Positions 20,291-32,746 are shown, counted from the stretch's first letter. The stretch: DNA of 64,000 bases from Ancistrus triradiatus (GCA_025084515.1 JAJAGP010002248.1:62001-126000), one strand, 5' to 3'. The notes: generated from the sequence alone by a model not told the origin. A program made the numbers and translations.

Positions 20291-22129
20291 AATTAATCCT
20301 GCAGAAATGAACTAGAGCCATCAGACGCTGGAAAACGCAGCAGAGAAGGAATAGTGCTTTTTATGCGAGAGATAAGAAAGAATGAAAGCAGGGAGAAAGA
20401 GAAATGGAGAACGAGAGCAAGGAAGAAAGACGTGGAGAAAGTCTGAGAAGAAGAAGCAAAAAAAAACAGTTTTTATTTTCGCAGCATTTGCAATGCATCA
20501 TTCACAAGGTAGCTGCCTTTGAACAAACTGAAGTGCAGCACCATGTGCTAGTATCTAGTAATTCTTTTGGCTGAAGCAGTGACAACACACAGAAGAAACT
20601 GTAAAGACCACCATCATTTCCTATGTGCTGGTTTAGATGGCGAACCTGCGTGGTCTTGACTAGCAGATTCATATCTTGATCATCATTCGTGGGTCCAAAT
20701 CGTAACATTTCGTGGTGCTAAAAGCTAAAACAAACACAAAGCAGCCTGGTCTCTCTGAATGGGACGTATGTGTACAAATGCATGCTAACTGCTTGCCTAA
20801 ATGCTAGCAAACAGTATTAATAGTGTGGGATTGTCAGAAGTCATTCTGAGTTTTACGTTTAATGTAAAATAATAATTCTAAAAAGGATAAGTAAGGGTAA
20901 AAACGCTTTGCTTTTTACAACAACATGACATCTTATATCTCTACATGATGCAACAAACTTGCTTCTTGCTAGTTAGCTGACTGGCTGTCTAGCTACCGTC
21001 CTATAAAAAGTTTGAGTACCCCTAATCAAAATGCAGGTTTCTTCATTATTCTACTTGTAGTCTTCTTAGAAGACATTTTCTCTTGCCAGAATAGTTTACA
21101 GCCCAGGGACACCATTTACTTTACTCGGTTTGGATTGGTTTAGATGCAAACGAGACACTTAAGTCGCTTTCCAAAACAGTTATAGGGATTAATGTGGGAG
21201 GGGCTACCCCCATGGAGAGCGCCTGAGAACATATTCGTTCCAGGGCTTTTTTTGGTTGCATTCGCACTGCTACTATGAAAGCTGTATGACAGCGTAGTGA
21301 AAAAAGCCACGTGAAATTCACTTAGATAACTCAAAATTGTGTTACCCTCTGTTATATGTAGGCTCAGAAAAGCCTGGACTTCATTTGTCTGTTTATTTTT
21401 CCATTTGAAACTCAGAGATCTGTTTTTTATACGGCTTTAACATCTGAAAAAGTCACTATACACTAATCGCTACACTCTTACATCTGGACCACTCACCTCA
21501 TACTTACTGTACATCACTCAGGATTCCTATGCATGGAGAACAGCCCCTACCTTGAGGTAGGAACTAAAAAGTCCCTATATACAGTATCCTAAACAAGCGT
21601 CCCAGTTCCTGTTGTGCAAACATATATATATTTCTGAGAACTATAAAAATGTTCCTCCTTTGCAAAAGCCCCTTTAGTAACAATAAGAGCGGAACGAAGT
21701 AAAGTAAAAGCTCTGTACTGCAGTGAACAAATTTGAACAGTTTAGCACATCTGAACATTCTTTAACAAATCAGTTCAAATCTGAGATCTTACACAACCAA
21801 AGGTTTCAAATGCACACATGCCAGATGTTCTGATCTCTAATGACATTGAAGGTTAAGCGTTTAAAATTAAGCACTGCCCAATAAGACAGATAATCACAAA
21901 ATATAGTTATTCAGACACAACTGCCTCAGTAATGAGCAGAAATGATCAAAATTAGCCATTTCAGGGGAAGAAGAGAGCCTTTTTTGGGGAGTAAGCAGAA
22001 GAGACTCGGGGCTTTGTGGGAGATCTGTCTGTTTATATATGAAAGAAAGCTTGAGTGAACATGAGAATAGTGCAAACAAAAGTGCTTTGTAGAAGTGCAT
22101 GTGCCTAGGGACTGCAGTGAAAGTTAGCC
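20291..22129. other. intergenic, no gene seen
   Basis: Includes a GA-rich stretch at 20330-20460 and otherwise ordinary unique sequence. No repeat family or gene recognised. Confidence 0.5.
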
Positions 22130-22340
22130 TGACAGGAATTGGTCATTTAATGCTTTGGTGCTCTGAAGACAGGTCCTGTCATAGCGGCCAGTGCTACAGA
22201 AATCCCCTGGTAGCCCGTTTATTAATTATACTGAGGAGTGAGGGGGCATCCCACTGACTTCCTGCAATCCCTGTCAAGCCCGTCAGCTGTCATCTCAGCC
22301 CTCTATAAACACTTCCTTTAGCATCACTGCAAATAAATGC
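22130..22340. promoter_or_regulatory. candidate regulatory element
   Basis: Repeat-free 200-base block with 'cccgtttattaattatactg' and 'ccgtcagctgtcatctc' (a CAGCTG E-box). Inferred only. Confidence 0.22.
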
Positions 22341-22574
22341 GCAGCCTTTCAAAATTCGGCCTTCGTGTGCAGAGGTTCAGCGCCTCAGGGGAGTGTGGAG
22401 AAATATCTGACCTAGTGTATAACAGACAACTAATGACACAGCAGTGGAAAAAACATGTTTCTCTCATTTGATTTATTTTTGAATTCTTTGCAGCTTTTAA
22501 AAATCCACTACAATGAATATTTAGAGGGATCATTTGAAAGAATGTGTATTATTATTATTATATTTCTATAACTT

Positions 22575-22905
22575 GTGTATTCATTCTTCCAGTCATATTC
22601 CATACCTGCTGCGGCATAACAGCTGGAAACCACCCATGGACATGGCAGCAGTCCGTCGCAGGGCACATGCACACATACTCACTCACATTGGGACACTTTA
22701 GAGACACCAGTTGACCTAGCACATCCTTAGAAAGTGAAAGGAAACTGTAGGAATTGAAGGAAAACCTCAAGGAAACCCACACAGACATGGTGAGAACATG
22801 CAGACTCTACACAGGCAGCGACTAGGCCAAGATTCGAACCCGGGTCTCTGGAACTGTAAGGCAACATCGCTAATCACTGCATCAGAACATCACCCAAGCC
22901 ATATT
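22575..22905 (-). repeat. tRNA-derived SINE, family B, long copy
   Basis: On the minus strand the head has the tRNA-like B box (GGTTCGAATC, complement of 22832-22841), then 'tgtagagtctgcatgttctc' and 'ggtgtctctaaagtgtccca', and the 3' part with 'ccctgcgacggactgctgcc'. This is one of the most complete family B copies here. Confidence 0.85.
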
Positions 22906-22929
22906 TACTCAAATCTTATGCAAGTCTAA

Positions 22930-23085
22930 AGGCAAGCAAGTAAGTGTCCCATTTTCCTTACCTGGATTCCGCTGGGTGCAGACAGAGGTACAACACACTA
23001 CCTGATCTTGATTATGCAAGTTCCATGTAGGATTTGAACCCAGGCTCTAAGAACTACCACTGAGTCACTAGAGATGTCAGACTAA
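22930..23085 (-). repeat. SINE head fragment
   Basis: 'ggatttgaacccaggctct' is a minus-strand B box with the same flanks as the fragment at 19606. The rest is divergent. Confidence 0.45.
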
Positions 23086-23104
23086 GGGCTGCTTTTTTGC
23101 AATA

Positions 23105-23530
23105 CACGGTACTGTGCAAAAGTCTTAGGCCACCATTAGATTAGATATCCCATTGTTTTAGCAATGGTGTAACAACCATATATAATTATGTCTGAGTCTC
23201 TGCATTAGAATACAACCAAATAACAGGACATTTCTCTCCAGTATTAAAAAACTGAATAAAAATCATAAAAACTGCTTCTATATCCTGAGCTTTCTCAGAA
23301 ATGGTCTTTTTGGAAGGGTAGCAGCAAAGAAACCACTTTTTCAGAAGGGGAACGGGGTGAATAGGCTAAGATATGCTGAATGAAGATCAGTGGGAAAGAG
23401 GATTATGGAGCGACAAATCCAAGTTAAATATTTTTGGGTCCAATCACTGACAATATGTTATATTTGGTCATTATACTATAGCTAAAACAAAAAATTGAAT
23501 GGTGACCTAAGACTTTTGCACAGTACTGTA
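23105..23530 (+). mobile_element. Tc1 deletion derivative, family D, copy 2
   Basis: Inverted termini: the left has TACTGTGCAAAAGTCTTAGG, the right reads TACAGTACTGTGCAAAAGTC from its outer end. The centre (about 23295-23430) reads NGLFGRVAAKKPLFQKGNGV then NRLRYA, a recognisable Tc1 transposase segment between the helix-turn-helix and the first catalytic aspartate. The catalytic domain is deleted, so the copy is non-autonomous. Copies 1 and 3 (19035, 43123) carry the same retained segment in opposite orientation. Confidence 0.85.
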
Positions 23531-23995
23531 TCTCAGTGTGTATATTTTATACTTTTCATACCACAAAGAATATTTTTAAGCACCTCACCACAGGGAAACG
23601 TCATGTCTGATGAGGATTAGGATTGCTGTAGTACATCTTCCATTTTCATTCAGTAAATAAGCATAACCTGGAGCAGGGTCATGCCCCTCAAAAAACAAAG
23701 GTCATGGTGATGTGTGTGTGTACAAATTCCATATGGTCAGTGTCAACATGTGGGACACATAATACAGCTACACCCTGACAAAGCTGCCAAAAGTTATTCT
23801 AGATCAAGGCTGTTGTGCTGCAGTTGATCAGAAGGTGAATATTTCATAGGCTCTTTTCTCTGTGGGAGAATTGACACTGCAGGCAGAATGAAGCCTGGCA
23901 GCTGGGAGGCAGAACGTGCAGGCAGGGTATTCCCTTACCTGGAGCATCACACGTCTACCCACTTACACACACTCGAACACACACGCTTGAAAGTT

Positions 23996-25525
23996 TATGA
24001 ACGCTTTAGAATTTTCTATATTTCTCCATAAATATGAGCTAAAACATCATCAGATTTTCACACAAGTCCTAAAAGTGGATAAAGAGAACCCAGTTAAACA
24101 AATGAGACAAAAATATTATACTTGGTCATATATTTATTTAGGAAAATGATCCAATATTGCATATTAGTGAGTGGCAAAAGTATGAGAACCTCTGCTTTCA
24201 GTATCTGGTGTGACCCCCCTGTGCAGCAATAATGCAGCTAAACGTTTCCTGTAGCTGTTGATCAGTCCTGCTCACCGGCTTGGAGGAATTTTAGCCCATT
24301 CCTCCGTACAGAACAGCTTCAGCTCTGGGATGTTGGTGGGTTTCCTCACATTAGCTGCTTGCTTCAGGTCCTTCCACAGCATTCCCATTGGATTAAGGTC
24401 AGGACTTTGACTTGGCCATTCCAAAACATGAACTTTATTCTTCTTTAACCATTCTTTGGTAGAACGACTTGTGTGCTTAGGGTCGTTGTCTTGCTGCATG
24501 ACCCACCTTCTCTTGAGATTCAGTTCATGGACAGATGTCCTGACATTTTCCTTTAGAATTCTCTGATATCATTCAGAATTCATTGTGTTTCCATCAATGA
24601 TGGCAAGCCGTCCTGCCCAGATGCAGCAAAAAACAGGCCCAAACCATGATACTTCCACCACCATGTTCACAGATGGGATACGGTTCTTATGCTGGAATGC
24701 AGTGTGTTCCTTTCTCCAAACTAATGCTTAATGCTTTCTTTTAACCAAAAAGTTCTATTTGGTCTCCATCTGATACAACAAAAAAATTCTTCCAATAGCC
24801 TTCTGGCTTGTCCACTTGATTCTTTATCAAACTGGAGACCAGCAGCAGCAATGTTCTTTTTGGAGAGCAGTGCTTTCTCCTTGCAGCACCTTGCCATGCA
24901 CAAACCATTGTTGTTCAGTGTTCTTCTGATGGTGGACTCCTGAAAACATTTAACATTAGCCAAGTGAGAGAGGCCTTCAGTTGCTTAGAAGTTACCCTGG
25001 GGTTCTTTTTGTGACCTCGCCAACTAGTTGGTGGTTGGTGGAGTCGACCACTCCTTGGGGAGGGTAAACAATGGTCTTGAATTTCCTTTCCATTTGTTAC
25101 CACAATCTGTCTGAGATGGGATTTGTTGGAGTCCTAAAACTCTTTAGAGATGGGTTTGTAACCTTTTTCCAGCCATGATGAAGCATCCAACAAAACTCTG
25201 TTTCTGAGCTCCTTTCAGAAATCTCCTTTGTTCGTGCCATGATACACTTCCACAAAACATCTGTTTTGAAGAGCAGCAGGGACTTTGATAGATTCCCTGG
25301 GTCTATTAAACAAAACAGGGTTGCCCCCTCACACCTGGTTGTGCCCCCTCACACTGATTGTCATCCCACGATTTTAAACACCTTCTGACTCTAATTTCAC
25401 CTTGAAATTAAAGTGCTTAATCTTAGAGGGTCACATTACTTTTGCCCACTATGTAATATTGGATCCATTTTCATCAATAAAATAACATGAACCAAGTATA
25501 ATATTTTTGTCTAAACTTGTGACCT
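23996..25525 (-). mobile_element. Tc1-like transposon relic with mutated catalytic glutamate
   Basis: The left terminal repeat starts near 'cttgaaagtttatgaac'. Its inner part ('aaaatattatacttggt') recurs inverted at 25487-25515, but the outermost right repeat is lost after about 25525. The minus-strand transposase pieces include MANVKCFQESTIRRTLNNNG (24905-24963) and MQQDNDPKHTSR (24464-24499). The latter continues to SPDLNPMGMLWKDLK, where the family has NPIE: the glutamate 34 residues after the QQD aspartate is glycine (GAA to GGA). Frameshifts occur as well. The element is dead. Confidence 0.88.
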
Positions 25526-25699
25526 TTTTTTTTTTTTTATTTCTAAACCCTTCTTGTTCACAGCCTAACCGAATTCCTCAGACTCAAAACACTGGTCTCT
25601 TTAGTCATGAGCGACACCCAGCGCTATAAAGACTTGCACCACACTATCTTTTTAAATTACGTAAAAAACGTTATCGATATCTGACACAGAGAGATTAAC

Positions 25700-26105
25700 T
25701 GAGGACAGTATTTTCAAAATCCAGAAAAGTTTGGGATGGTACAGAAAATGCTAATTTATAAAATTAGATAAAAAATACAATGGTTCTTACATTTACTTTG
25801 ACTTTTATTGCATTGCAGATAGAATGAACCCCAAATAGATATTTTATGTTTTTTTTTCTGGCCAAACGTCATTGCATTTGTTAAAAAAAAAACATCCCAT
25901 TTCCTGCAACATATTCCAAAAAAAGTTGAGGATGGGGGCAATTTATGGCTAGTAGTAATGAGGTTAAAAAATAACAAAATATTATGTGATTTTGAACAGC
26001 TGATGTCAATCGGTGATTGTTATCATGATTTGGTACAAGAGTTGTATCCATGAGAGTCTTTATCTCCAGTATGTGCGTGATTTAACCACAAGAATGTCAC
26101 ATTTT
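25700..26105 (+). mobile_element. Tc1-like relic, family E, 5' end only
   Basis: It shows the family's long terminal repeat: 'tttactttgacttttattgc', 'caacatattccaaaaaaag', 'ggggcaatttatggctagta' and then 'aatcatgattt'-like sequence (TATCATGATTTGGTACAAGA). The element at 50719-51535 carries the same terminal repeat. No transposase segment remains. Confidence 0.7.
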
Positions 26106-26121
26106 TGCCTATAGGTAGTAA

Positions 26122-26660
26122 ATGCCTCAAACTCGAACACCATTATTAAATTGTATCAATAAATATTTAATATATGACTGTATGACACTTAAAATGCAAT
26201 ACTTTTTGTTTTGGCTCCTGGCTCACCATTTGGTAAGGACAGTTCTTTTTCTAAGACAGCAGAGCAGTCCATTGTGTAATAAAGACTGCTCACTTCATTA
26301 CTGGAAGACATTTTCCTGCCAGCATGGACATCTACACCAATGTGTAAGGAAGCCCTGTAGCATCAGGATGGATCCCTCTCACCCAACTCATGCACTGTTC
26401 AGGCTCCTCCCCTCTAAAAGGAGGCTACAGAGCATCCGGGCCAAGTCAGCCAGATTCGTAAACAGCTTCTTCCCACAGCCCATTAGACACAACAGACCTG
26501 TCTAATGGCGGCCTAAACTTCATTTCACTACGTTACTGTCATTGCACACAGTCACTTTAGAACAGACTTAATATTTAATAACCCATGCACTTGTTCACGC
26601 CGCCGCTCAGGACCATCAAACCATTTTTTTTTTGTCTTATCTTATTTGTGTATTATTTAC
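26122..26660 (+). mobile_element. LINE reverse transcriptase C-terminus and 3' UTR
   Basis: An open frame (26122-26505) ends with DPSHPTHALFRLLPSKRRLQ and SIRAKSARFVNSFFPQPIR. This is the conserved C-terminal tail of ORF2 in fish non-LTR retrotransposons (DxxHPxHxLFxLLPSxRRxRSI..FxNSFFPQ). A 3' UTR-like stretch follows ('ttcatttcactacgttactg'). The catalytic RT domain is absent, as in a 5'-truncated copy. The exact clade is not decided. Confidence 0.8.
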
Positions 26661-26764
26661 TGTCGTCTTTGCTGTACAGGTGTAATGTGCAGGTATGCTC
26701 TGTTTAACATCCATCCAAACAATGTCTTAAAAAAATGAAGTAAGTAGGAAATAAAAATCTGTCT

Positions 26765-26905
26765 TAAGCTGGTCACCTCATCAGCCAATCATCGCTGCAG
26801 ATTCACGAGCAGAGGTGGGAGTTAAAGAGTTGAAGACCGCCATTCATGTGTGTGTTTTGTCTAAGTTACTCTTGTTTGTATCATGTTTGGAACGCTTAGT
26901 TCTTT
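26765..26905. repeat. dispersed repeat pair, copy 1
   Basis: 'ctggtcacctcatcagccaa' and 'cacgagcagaggtgggag' recur at 38325-38470 as 'ctagtcacctcaacagccaa' and 'cacgagcagaggtaggag'. Class unknown. Confidence 0.6.
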
Positions 26906-28380
26906 GTGTTTTCTAGGGGAAAGTCATAAATGTGTATGAACGAAACCGAACCAAATGTACTAAAACATTTAGATCCTGGGCCACGGCTTGGGACAGGGTG
27001 GTCAGTGTCTCCATGTTACTAATCCTCTTGTCTATAGTTCCATGTTGTCCCATGTTAAATGTACCACCATGGTCCTGAGGGAGCTACATTTAAATCCTAA
27101 TGTTGTAGTAGTCTATAATGAGAGAAATCACACTAATGGATCAGAAAAAGCTGCAGAAAGCTCTTCTATGACACTACAGCAGTCCGGTACAGAATAACTC
27201 TTGTTAGTTAAATATTGCATCAGCACAAATTCTGCTCTAAAAAGAAGTTATGAATTTTCTATCACAGAAAAATGTTGGCTTAGACTTCCATTCTAAGTAT
27301 CTATATCTCAGTAAAATGACAAGAGGTGCTCGAGTGGTGTAGTCGTCTGATATCTTAGCCGACCATCTTAGTGACCTACCACTTCCTGACGGCCTTGGGT
27401 AGATGGACTGGTGCTCCTCTGCCTGTGAAAAGTGAATTCCAGATGAAGCTCCAGATCCTGCCCAGTGATACAGACCAGGATAAGTGGGGGTAAAAAACTT
27501 CAGTTTAGAAAATCAACAAAGCAAGATGGGACATCTAGAAATTGATAAGCGGAAGAGAAAATGGAGTTCTATTAGATCGAGGGGTTGGTTGTACAAAAAC
27601 ACTGTAATATTTTAACATGCATCAAGCACAAGATAATAAATAGAACTGATTTGTTGGCTACACTAATATTTATGATGGATATTCACAAACCACAACATGG
27701 TCGGCCATTTGGAGTCAGAATTTACGTTTCATAACACGCAGGATTATGTGGAGTGAAGTGCGACAGAGCCTCTCAAGACAAGAGGAAAGACGAACATGAG
27801 TACTCTAAGGATGCTGTGCTGGGGAATATAATTAATTAAACAAGTCTAATTAGGAATGAGAGAGCAGGTGCAGCCTGTGGCGTGACGATGCTGACAGGGA
27901 GACAGCGACAAGAGAGAGAGAAACCATCCGACTAAAGACCTACCGCATGACATGAAGAGGAGCAAAAAAGATAAACCAACTTTCTGCTTTTTGTCATACA
28001 TAACCTCCGAGGAATACAGAGCGAGACAGGGGTCAGTCCTTTTCTTCTTAAAACACACTTATTCCTCCTCACATCACATCCCAGGCTATCCAATGCACAG
28101 CATGGTTAGGACATGTAGAAAATAAGGACTTTTTCAAAACTTTTTTCATCCTTAAAGTAACATTATGCTGTTTTCTGAGCGACAGAAACAATGTTGAACT
28201 AATATTAGGCAGTTTCGTGCCATTTATGTAGTAATTTAACCAATGAAATGAGAGAAAGTTGCATTGTGTGATAAGAAACTTTCTCGCTCAAACGGACATT
28301 TGTTTTACAGGTGTAAAAAATAGAAAAAATACAATGGTTGCATACACAGAGAGACAGACAGACAGACAGACACTCTAAAA
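26906..28380. other. intergenic, no gene seen
   Basis: A possible tRNA-headed fragment lies at 27325-27480 ('gaggtgctcgagtggtgtag'). The remainder is unassigned unique sequence. Confidence 0.45.
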
Positions 28381-28386
28381 GTGTGC

Positions 28387-28442
<56 letters not shown>

Positions 28443-28535
28443 ATCCCCAGCAATGGACTCGTACCCTATCTAGGGTTGGTTCCCGCCAAACATGGGACCC
28501 TAATTTGGATTCAATTGATAATGTTAATTGAGTAA
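28381..28535 (+). repeat. (TG)n microsatellite within SINE 3' part
   Basis: About 58 bases of TG repeats (28383-28440) run directly into 'agcaatggactcgtacccta' and 'tctagggttggttcccgcc', the 3' block of family B SINEs. The microsatellite therefore seems to have grown in the CA/TG-rich middle of a SINE. Confidence 0.8.
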
Positions 28536-28573
28536 GTGACTGATGAAAGTTATAGACTTCTTTTAATGAGATT

Positions 28574-28632
<59 letters not shown>
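28574..28632. repeat. (GT)n microsatellite
   Basis: About 58 uninterrupted bases of GT dinucleotides. ORFs rich in cysteine/valine or histidine/threonine across it are artefacts. Confidence 0.97.
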
Positions 28633-28636
<4 letters not shown>

Positions 28637-28689
28637 TCATAGCAAGATCTCAAGATTTTTTAACTCTGACAATACCCAAGATAAAGTCC

Positions 28690-29170
28690 AGGTCAGAGTC
28701 AGATTTATTTCTGTAGCACTTTTACAATAGAGCACTGTCTCAAAACAGCTTTACAATTCTCTGTTATCTTCTATTATCTAGGGCCAATCTCTAATTGAGG
28801 AAGCCTAGGGTGACAGTGGCAAGGAAAAACTCCCTAAACGTTATAAGGAAGAAACCTTGGGAGGACCAAGAGTCAAAAAGAGACCCGACCTCCTTGGGCG
28901 GCTTAGATGATATATGTCAGAATTCAACGAAGATATCTACTAAATAAGTTTTATAGTGATAATTTAAATAAACAGAAGAAAGCTCAGTCAGTCAGAAGAC
29001 GGAGGGAGTTACCGCCCGATGATGTGGTGTGACTAACGTTGTGAGGACTGGAACTGATCATGGAAGAACAGCTTGAGTAAAGAACGTCTTAGTGTAGGAC
29101 TGGAAAGGAAGAACATCTTAGTGTGTGGGCTGGAACTGGTACCAGAACACGAGCTCGGAGAGAAAAGAGA
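28690..29170 (-). mobile_element. LINE 3' UTR fragment, family L, copy 1
   Basis: It starts with a degraded GTCA-type tail and 'agatttatttctgtagcact', then 'gaggaagcctagggtgacag', 'gaaaccttgggaggaccaag' and 'cctccttgggcggcttagat'. The same order occurs at 58033-58260, where it continues into LINE coding sequence on the minus strand. Bases 29030-29170 hold a locally duplicated 'aagaacgtcttagtg' motif. Confidence 0.75.
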
Positions 29171-29900
29171 ATATGTAGTTAGTTATTGGTAAGAGTGCAG
29201 AGTCTACTAACAGAACACATTTGTACCACTAGTACAAACTGAATGTTGGTTATACCTATTGAATGGATCGCTTTAACTCTCTTCATTGGCCTCTGAGCAA
29301 AGCATATTTGTTTTGAGTCATATATGAGAAGTGTATAAGATCATAGGCACTTGAGAAGCTGTGTAACAGAAAGACCTGCAGTGTGTGTGTGTGTGTGGGT
29401 TTGGAGTCCAGATTGTTTAAGTGTACAGTGAAGATTGCCGAGTGGTCCATTTTATCACAATTTGCTCCCTAACAGGTTACAAATGTGGCATGTGATGACA
29501 GTAACGAGGCTTGATGTCACTTAGTCTGAGAGATGTGTGTGGAATAGTAAAGTGAGGAAGAGAAGGTGTGTGTGGTTGGGGATTCTGTTGCTGTCCTCAA
29601 GCTTTCCACCTGCAAGGTGACAGAAACCTTGGTCATACAGAGAGGTGCAAACAAAATCATCGTATATTACAGAACATCCAGGAAAATCCAGCAGGGACTT
29701 TATTATCCAATTTATTTATTCACTTAAGTCAGAGTCTGGCAGGAGAGTGGAGAGATGACCTGGTGGGAACTAAACAGCAAATAGGTTTTGGCTGACTCAG
29801 GCAGTCAGACACGGGAAATTATGAAATGAAATATCAGAACATACTTCAAGTATACTATACGTCCTTCATGAGAATGTTAATGATCAGAAAACAATTGGAT
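29171..29900. other. intergenic, no gene seen
   Basis: Unique-looking sequence with a short (GT)n at 29381-29398. No gene recognised. Confidence 0.5.
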
Positions 29901-29939
<39 letters not shown>

Positions 29940-29956
29940 GTAGGTAGGTAGATAGA
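29901..29956. repeat. (TAGA)n tetranucleotide microsatellite
   Basis: Ten or more TAGA units followed by TAGG units. Confidence 0.95.
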
Positions 29957-29959
29957 GTT

Positions 29960-30165
29960 TTGTCAACCCAGAGCCTATCATGGAGTTGACAGGGCAGAAG
30001 TAAATGTGTTCCCAGGGTACGCTGCCAGGGCTCAATGACAGCCCCACTTGACAATCTGAGTTGCTGCTAAGTCCAGAATTAGAACCCAGGTCCTCAGGAA
30101 ATTCTGTTTCCAGAAACATAGGAACATCAGAGCCATAGGGGCTGCTGGTTAGATAGATCCATTTA
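29960..30165 (-). repeat. probable SINE fragment
   Basis: 'agaacccaggtcctcagg' resembles a minus-strand SINE head and B-box area; the 3' part is unrecognisable. Confidence 0.35.
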
Positions 30166-30358
30166 TTATATGCCATCACACACTAAACCATGCAGACGTT
30201 ACACACCAAACTGAGTCCATTAAAGAATGAAATAAAAATATCATACTTTTATACCTTACTAATCACATATCTGGGCTCATAGGTGTCTCATTAACATCTT
30301 CATTGAGATTATAAACTGTTAAAGTTAAAATAACCATATTTTATTCTCTTAAAACATA

Positions 30359-31284
30359 TAGTGCCTATTGAAAATCATCAAACCCTTTCAAAATCTCTAC
30401 CTTTCCTCACATTACACGATAAAGAAATCAGTTTGATCAGTTATTACAATTTAATTTGTAAAATTCCTGGTTTGGATGAGTGATCAGTCACTTCAGATTA
30501 ACCATCACAAAACTTGCTCTGGTACAACCATCCACCTTCCATGTCAAAACCAGGCTAACTGGGGCCCACTTCAGATCAAATACAGTGGTATCTCAGTATT
30601 TGTGATGACTTCATTCCAGAAGGCATATCAGGTGCCAAAAGTGATATGTTCAATATAGGCCTATATGAAATGTATATTGAATTAATTCGGTCCAGACTCC
30701 CAGGAAATCTACACTGTATAACTCATTATAACTCACATCTAATGCCATGTGTCAAAAGGTCTTATGGTCAGATGAGACCTAGATAGAATTTTCTGCTCAA
30801 AATCCTAGAATACCTTTCTCGAAACCAAAAAAAAGCACACCACCCAAAATGCACTGTACCTACTGTGAAGCATGGTGTTGGTAGTATTATGTTGTGAGGA
30901 GTTTCTCTTCAGCTGGGACTGGGCAGTTGGTAAGGACTGAAGGAAAAATAGATGCTGCCGTGTGTACCCTACTAATCCTATCTTTGAAGAGAGCAGTCCA
31001 TTGGCACTCACCACAGAACTGAACTAAACTTGAACAATTCTGCAAGGAAGAACATCCAAGGGCAAATCTTCACAAATGTATGTGCAAAGCTGGTAGAGAC
31101 ATATCCAAACAGACGGATGGCTGTCATTATAGCCTCTAAAGCAGGGGATTGAATTTCTCAATACTTGATATGAGGCAAGATGAAGTAGAAATAAATGAAG
31201 TTTACAATTTTAGAAAACAATTTGTAAAAGGATTTCGATTTCAGACTGTAAGTGGTAGTATGATTTCCTGTAGGCACTGTTTTT
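30359..31284 (+). mobile_element. degenerate Tc1-like transposon
   Basis: The ends form an imperfect inverted repeat: left TAGTGCCTATTGAAAATCAT, right AACAGTGCCTACAGGAAATC from its outer end. Inside on the plus strand, 'ttatggtcagatgagacc' (about 30763-30780) reads as the WSDET block and 'actgtgaagcatggtgttgg' as the TVKHGxGSIM block of Tc1 transposases. Many stops and indels; not functional. Confidence 0.75.
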
Positions 31285-31559
31285 GAAACATGCTATGAAT
31301 GCCTAACTTTTTCTACAAAATACTGCTGATTTCATTTACATTCAGACAAATGTCTATGTTAACGGTCTCATAACATCTAGGGTCGGTCCCACAGACCTAT
31401 AGGCCTAAAAAACGCCCAGCTCTCTATCTCTAGGTTTATTAATGAACGATGGCCTGCATGCCTGTACCATGAACACAAGCTCCTGCTTAATCCAGCCAGA
31501 TGGTGTGGATATAAAAATGCAGATCATAAGTCAGCAAGCTAAAGACACAGCTTTCATGT

Positions 31560-32150
31560 GCAAAATCCACAGCAGCAACATAATGCCCGGTCAATAATAC
31601 CTGACTGAGCAGACACTAAAATAACGTAATTTCCCTGACATCCTGTGCCAGAAGCGATTAGGTGAGTCCCGAAGACAGACAGCTCGATATTTTTTGAGCG
31701 TGGGAATCTGTCAATTGCAGGGGGAGCTGATGCGAAGGCAGAGGGTGAGGGTTTTTAATTATCGAGGGAACGCTTGAGATTGTGCATCATCATTAGGCAG
31801 GCCAAACAGTGGCGTTGAGTGGCCTTGCCCAAGCTAAATAGCACAATTAGCAGTCGACAGGAGCAAGCGGGAGGTCTGCTCAATTTGAACACCTTCTTTC
31901 TTAATTCATCCATTTTGATCACTGGAATTGCTGAACTGCAGTCTTTTTACATTCAATTACTTTAATCAGGTTAATTCTGAGCAAAATGTCAACATTTTAA
32001 TCACGAATTAGCAAACTCCAGGCTAAGAAAAGAGATGTGAATGGCAGAAAAGCCTTTTCTTCCTGGACCTTAACCCCACTAATAATGCAGTGCTAAATCA
32101 CATGGATTCATAATGATGCCACTGTGGAACAAGGAAATCCTTTCAAAGAT
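31560..32150. promoter_or_regulatory. candidate conserved regulatory block
   Basis: A 590-base repeat-free block with balanced composition. It includes 'gggtttttaattatcgaggg', 'gcatcatcattaggcaggcc', 'aattagcagtcgacaggagc' and 'cacgaattagcaaactcc'. This is among the longest repeat-free balanced blocks downstream of pax2. Regulatory role inferred from texture and position. Confidence 0.33.
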
Positions 32151-32746
32151 TCCAAGAAGAGAGGCAACAGCCTGAAATATATAGGACAGGGTTTTTGTTG
32201 GTGGTTGTGGTGGTTTTTAAACAGTTAAATTATAACAAATTCATATTCAAAAGCAAAGTATTATAAAACACATGGCATGTGCATTCAGTCATTGTTCATG
32301 TGCTGCAGAAACTAGCCAGGGGTAAGCTTCCTGATATCGACACATCTTGGACGTTAACAAGCAACTTTACGATGCACTTCAGAAACAAACGTGCTTCTTT
32401 TGCGAATGTTTCCTGAAAGCACTGCTTATCAGGAATTATACGAGTGAGTATTAAAAAAGTCATCGCTGACTCTGCCCCACCACCGGCATTACAAATCGAT
32501 GAACAAACAATCGATTGCCATTCTCCGCTTCACTGTGCATCATTTCTGGATTTTTAGGATGAATTAAAAATACTGTAATTATCATTAAACATCAAATACA
32601 ATATTCCATAAATCACACAATTAACCAAAATCAATATATAGCAGCAGTTTAGAGCGTTTAAACAAATCTAAGAAACAGAGAAGAGTGAAGTCATGTGGAA
32701 AGTTCTCCAAGATGTCTGGAGAACCCAACCATCCAATTTGAGCATT
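32151..32746. other. intergenic, no gene seen
   Basis: AT-rich unique-looking sequence without a recognisable repeat or gene. Confidence 0.5.

Noticed and set aside
28338..28730. Cysteine/valine- or histidine/threonine-repeat ORFs as proteins
   Set aside because: They are translations of GT/CA microsatellites.
29902..29956. TAGA and GT/CA arrays as CRISPR-like or functional tandem arrays
   Set aside because: They are simple microsatellites without spacers; the genome is vertebrate.
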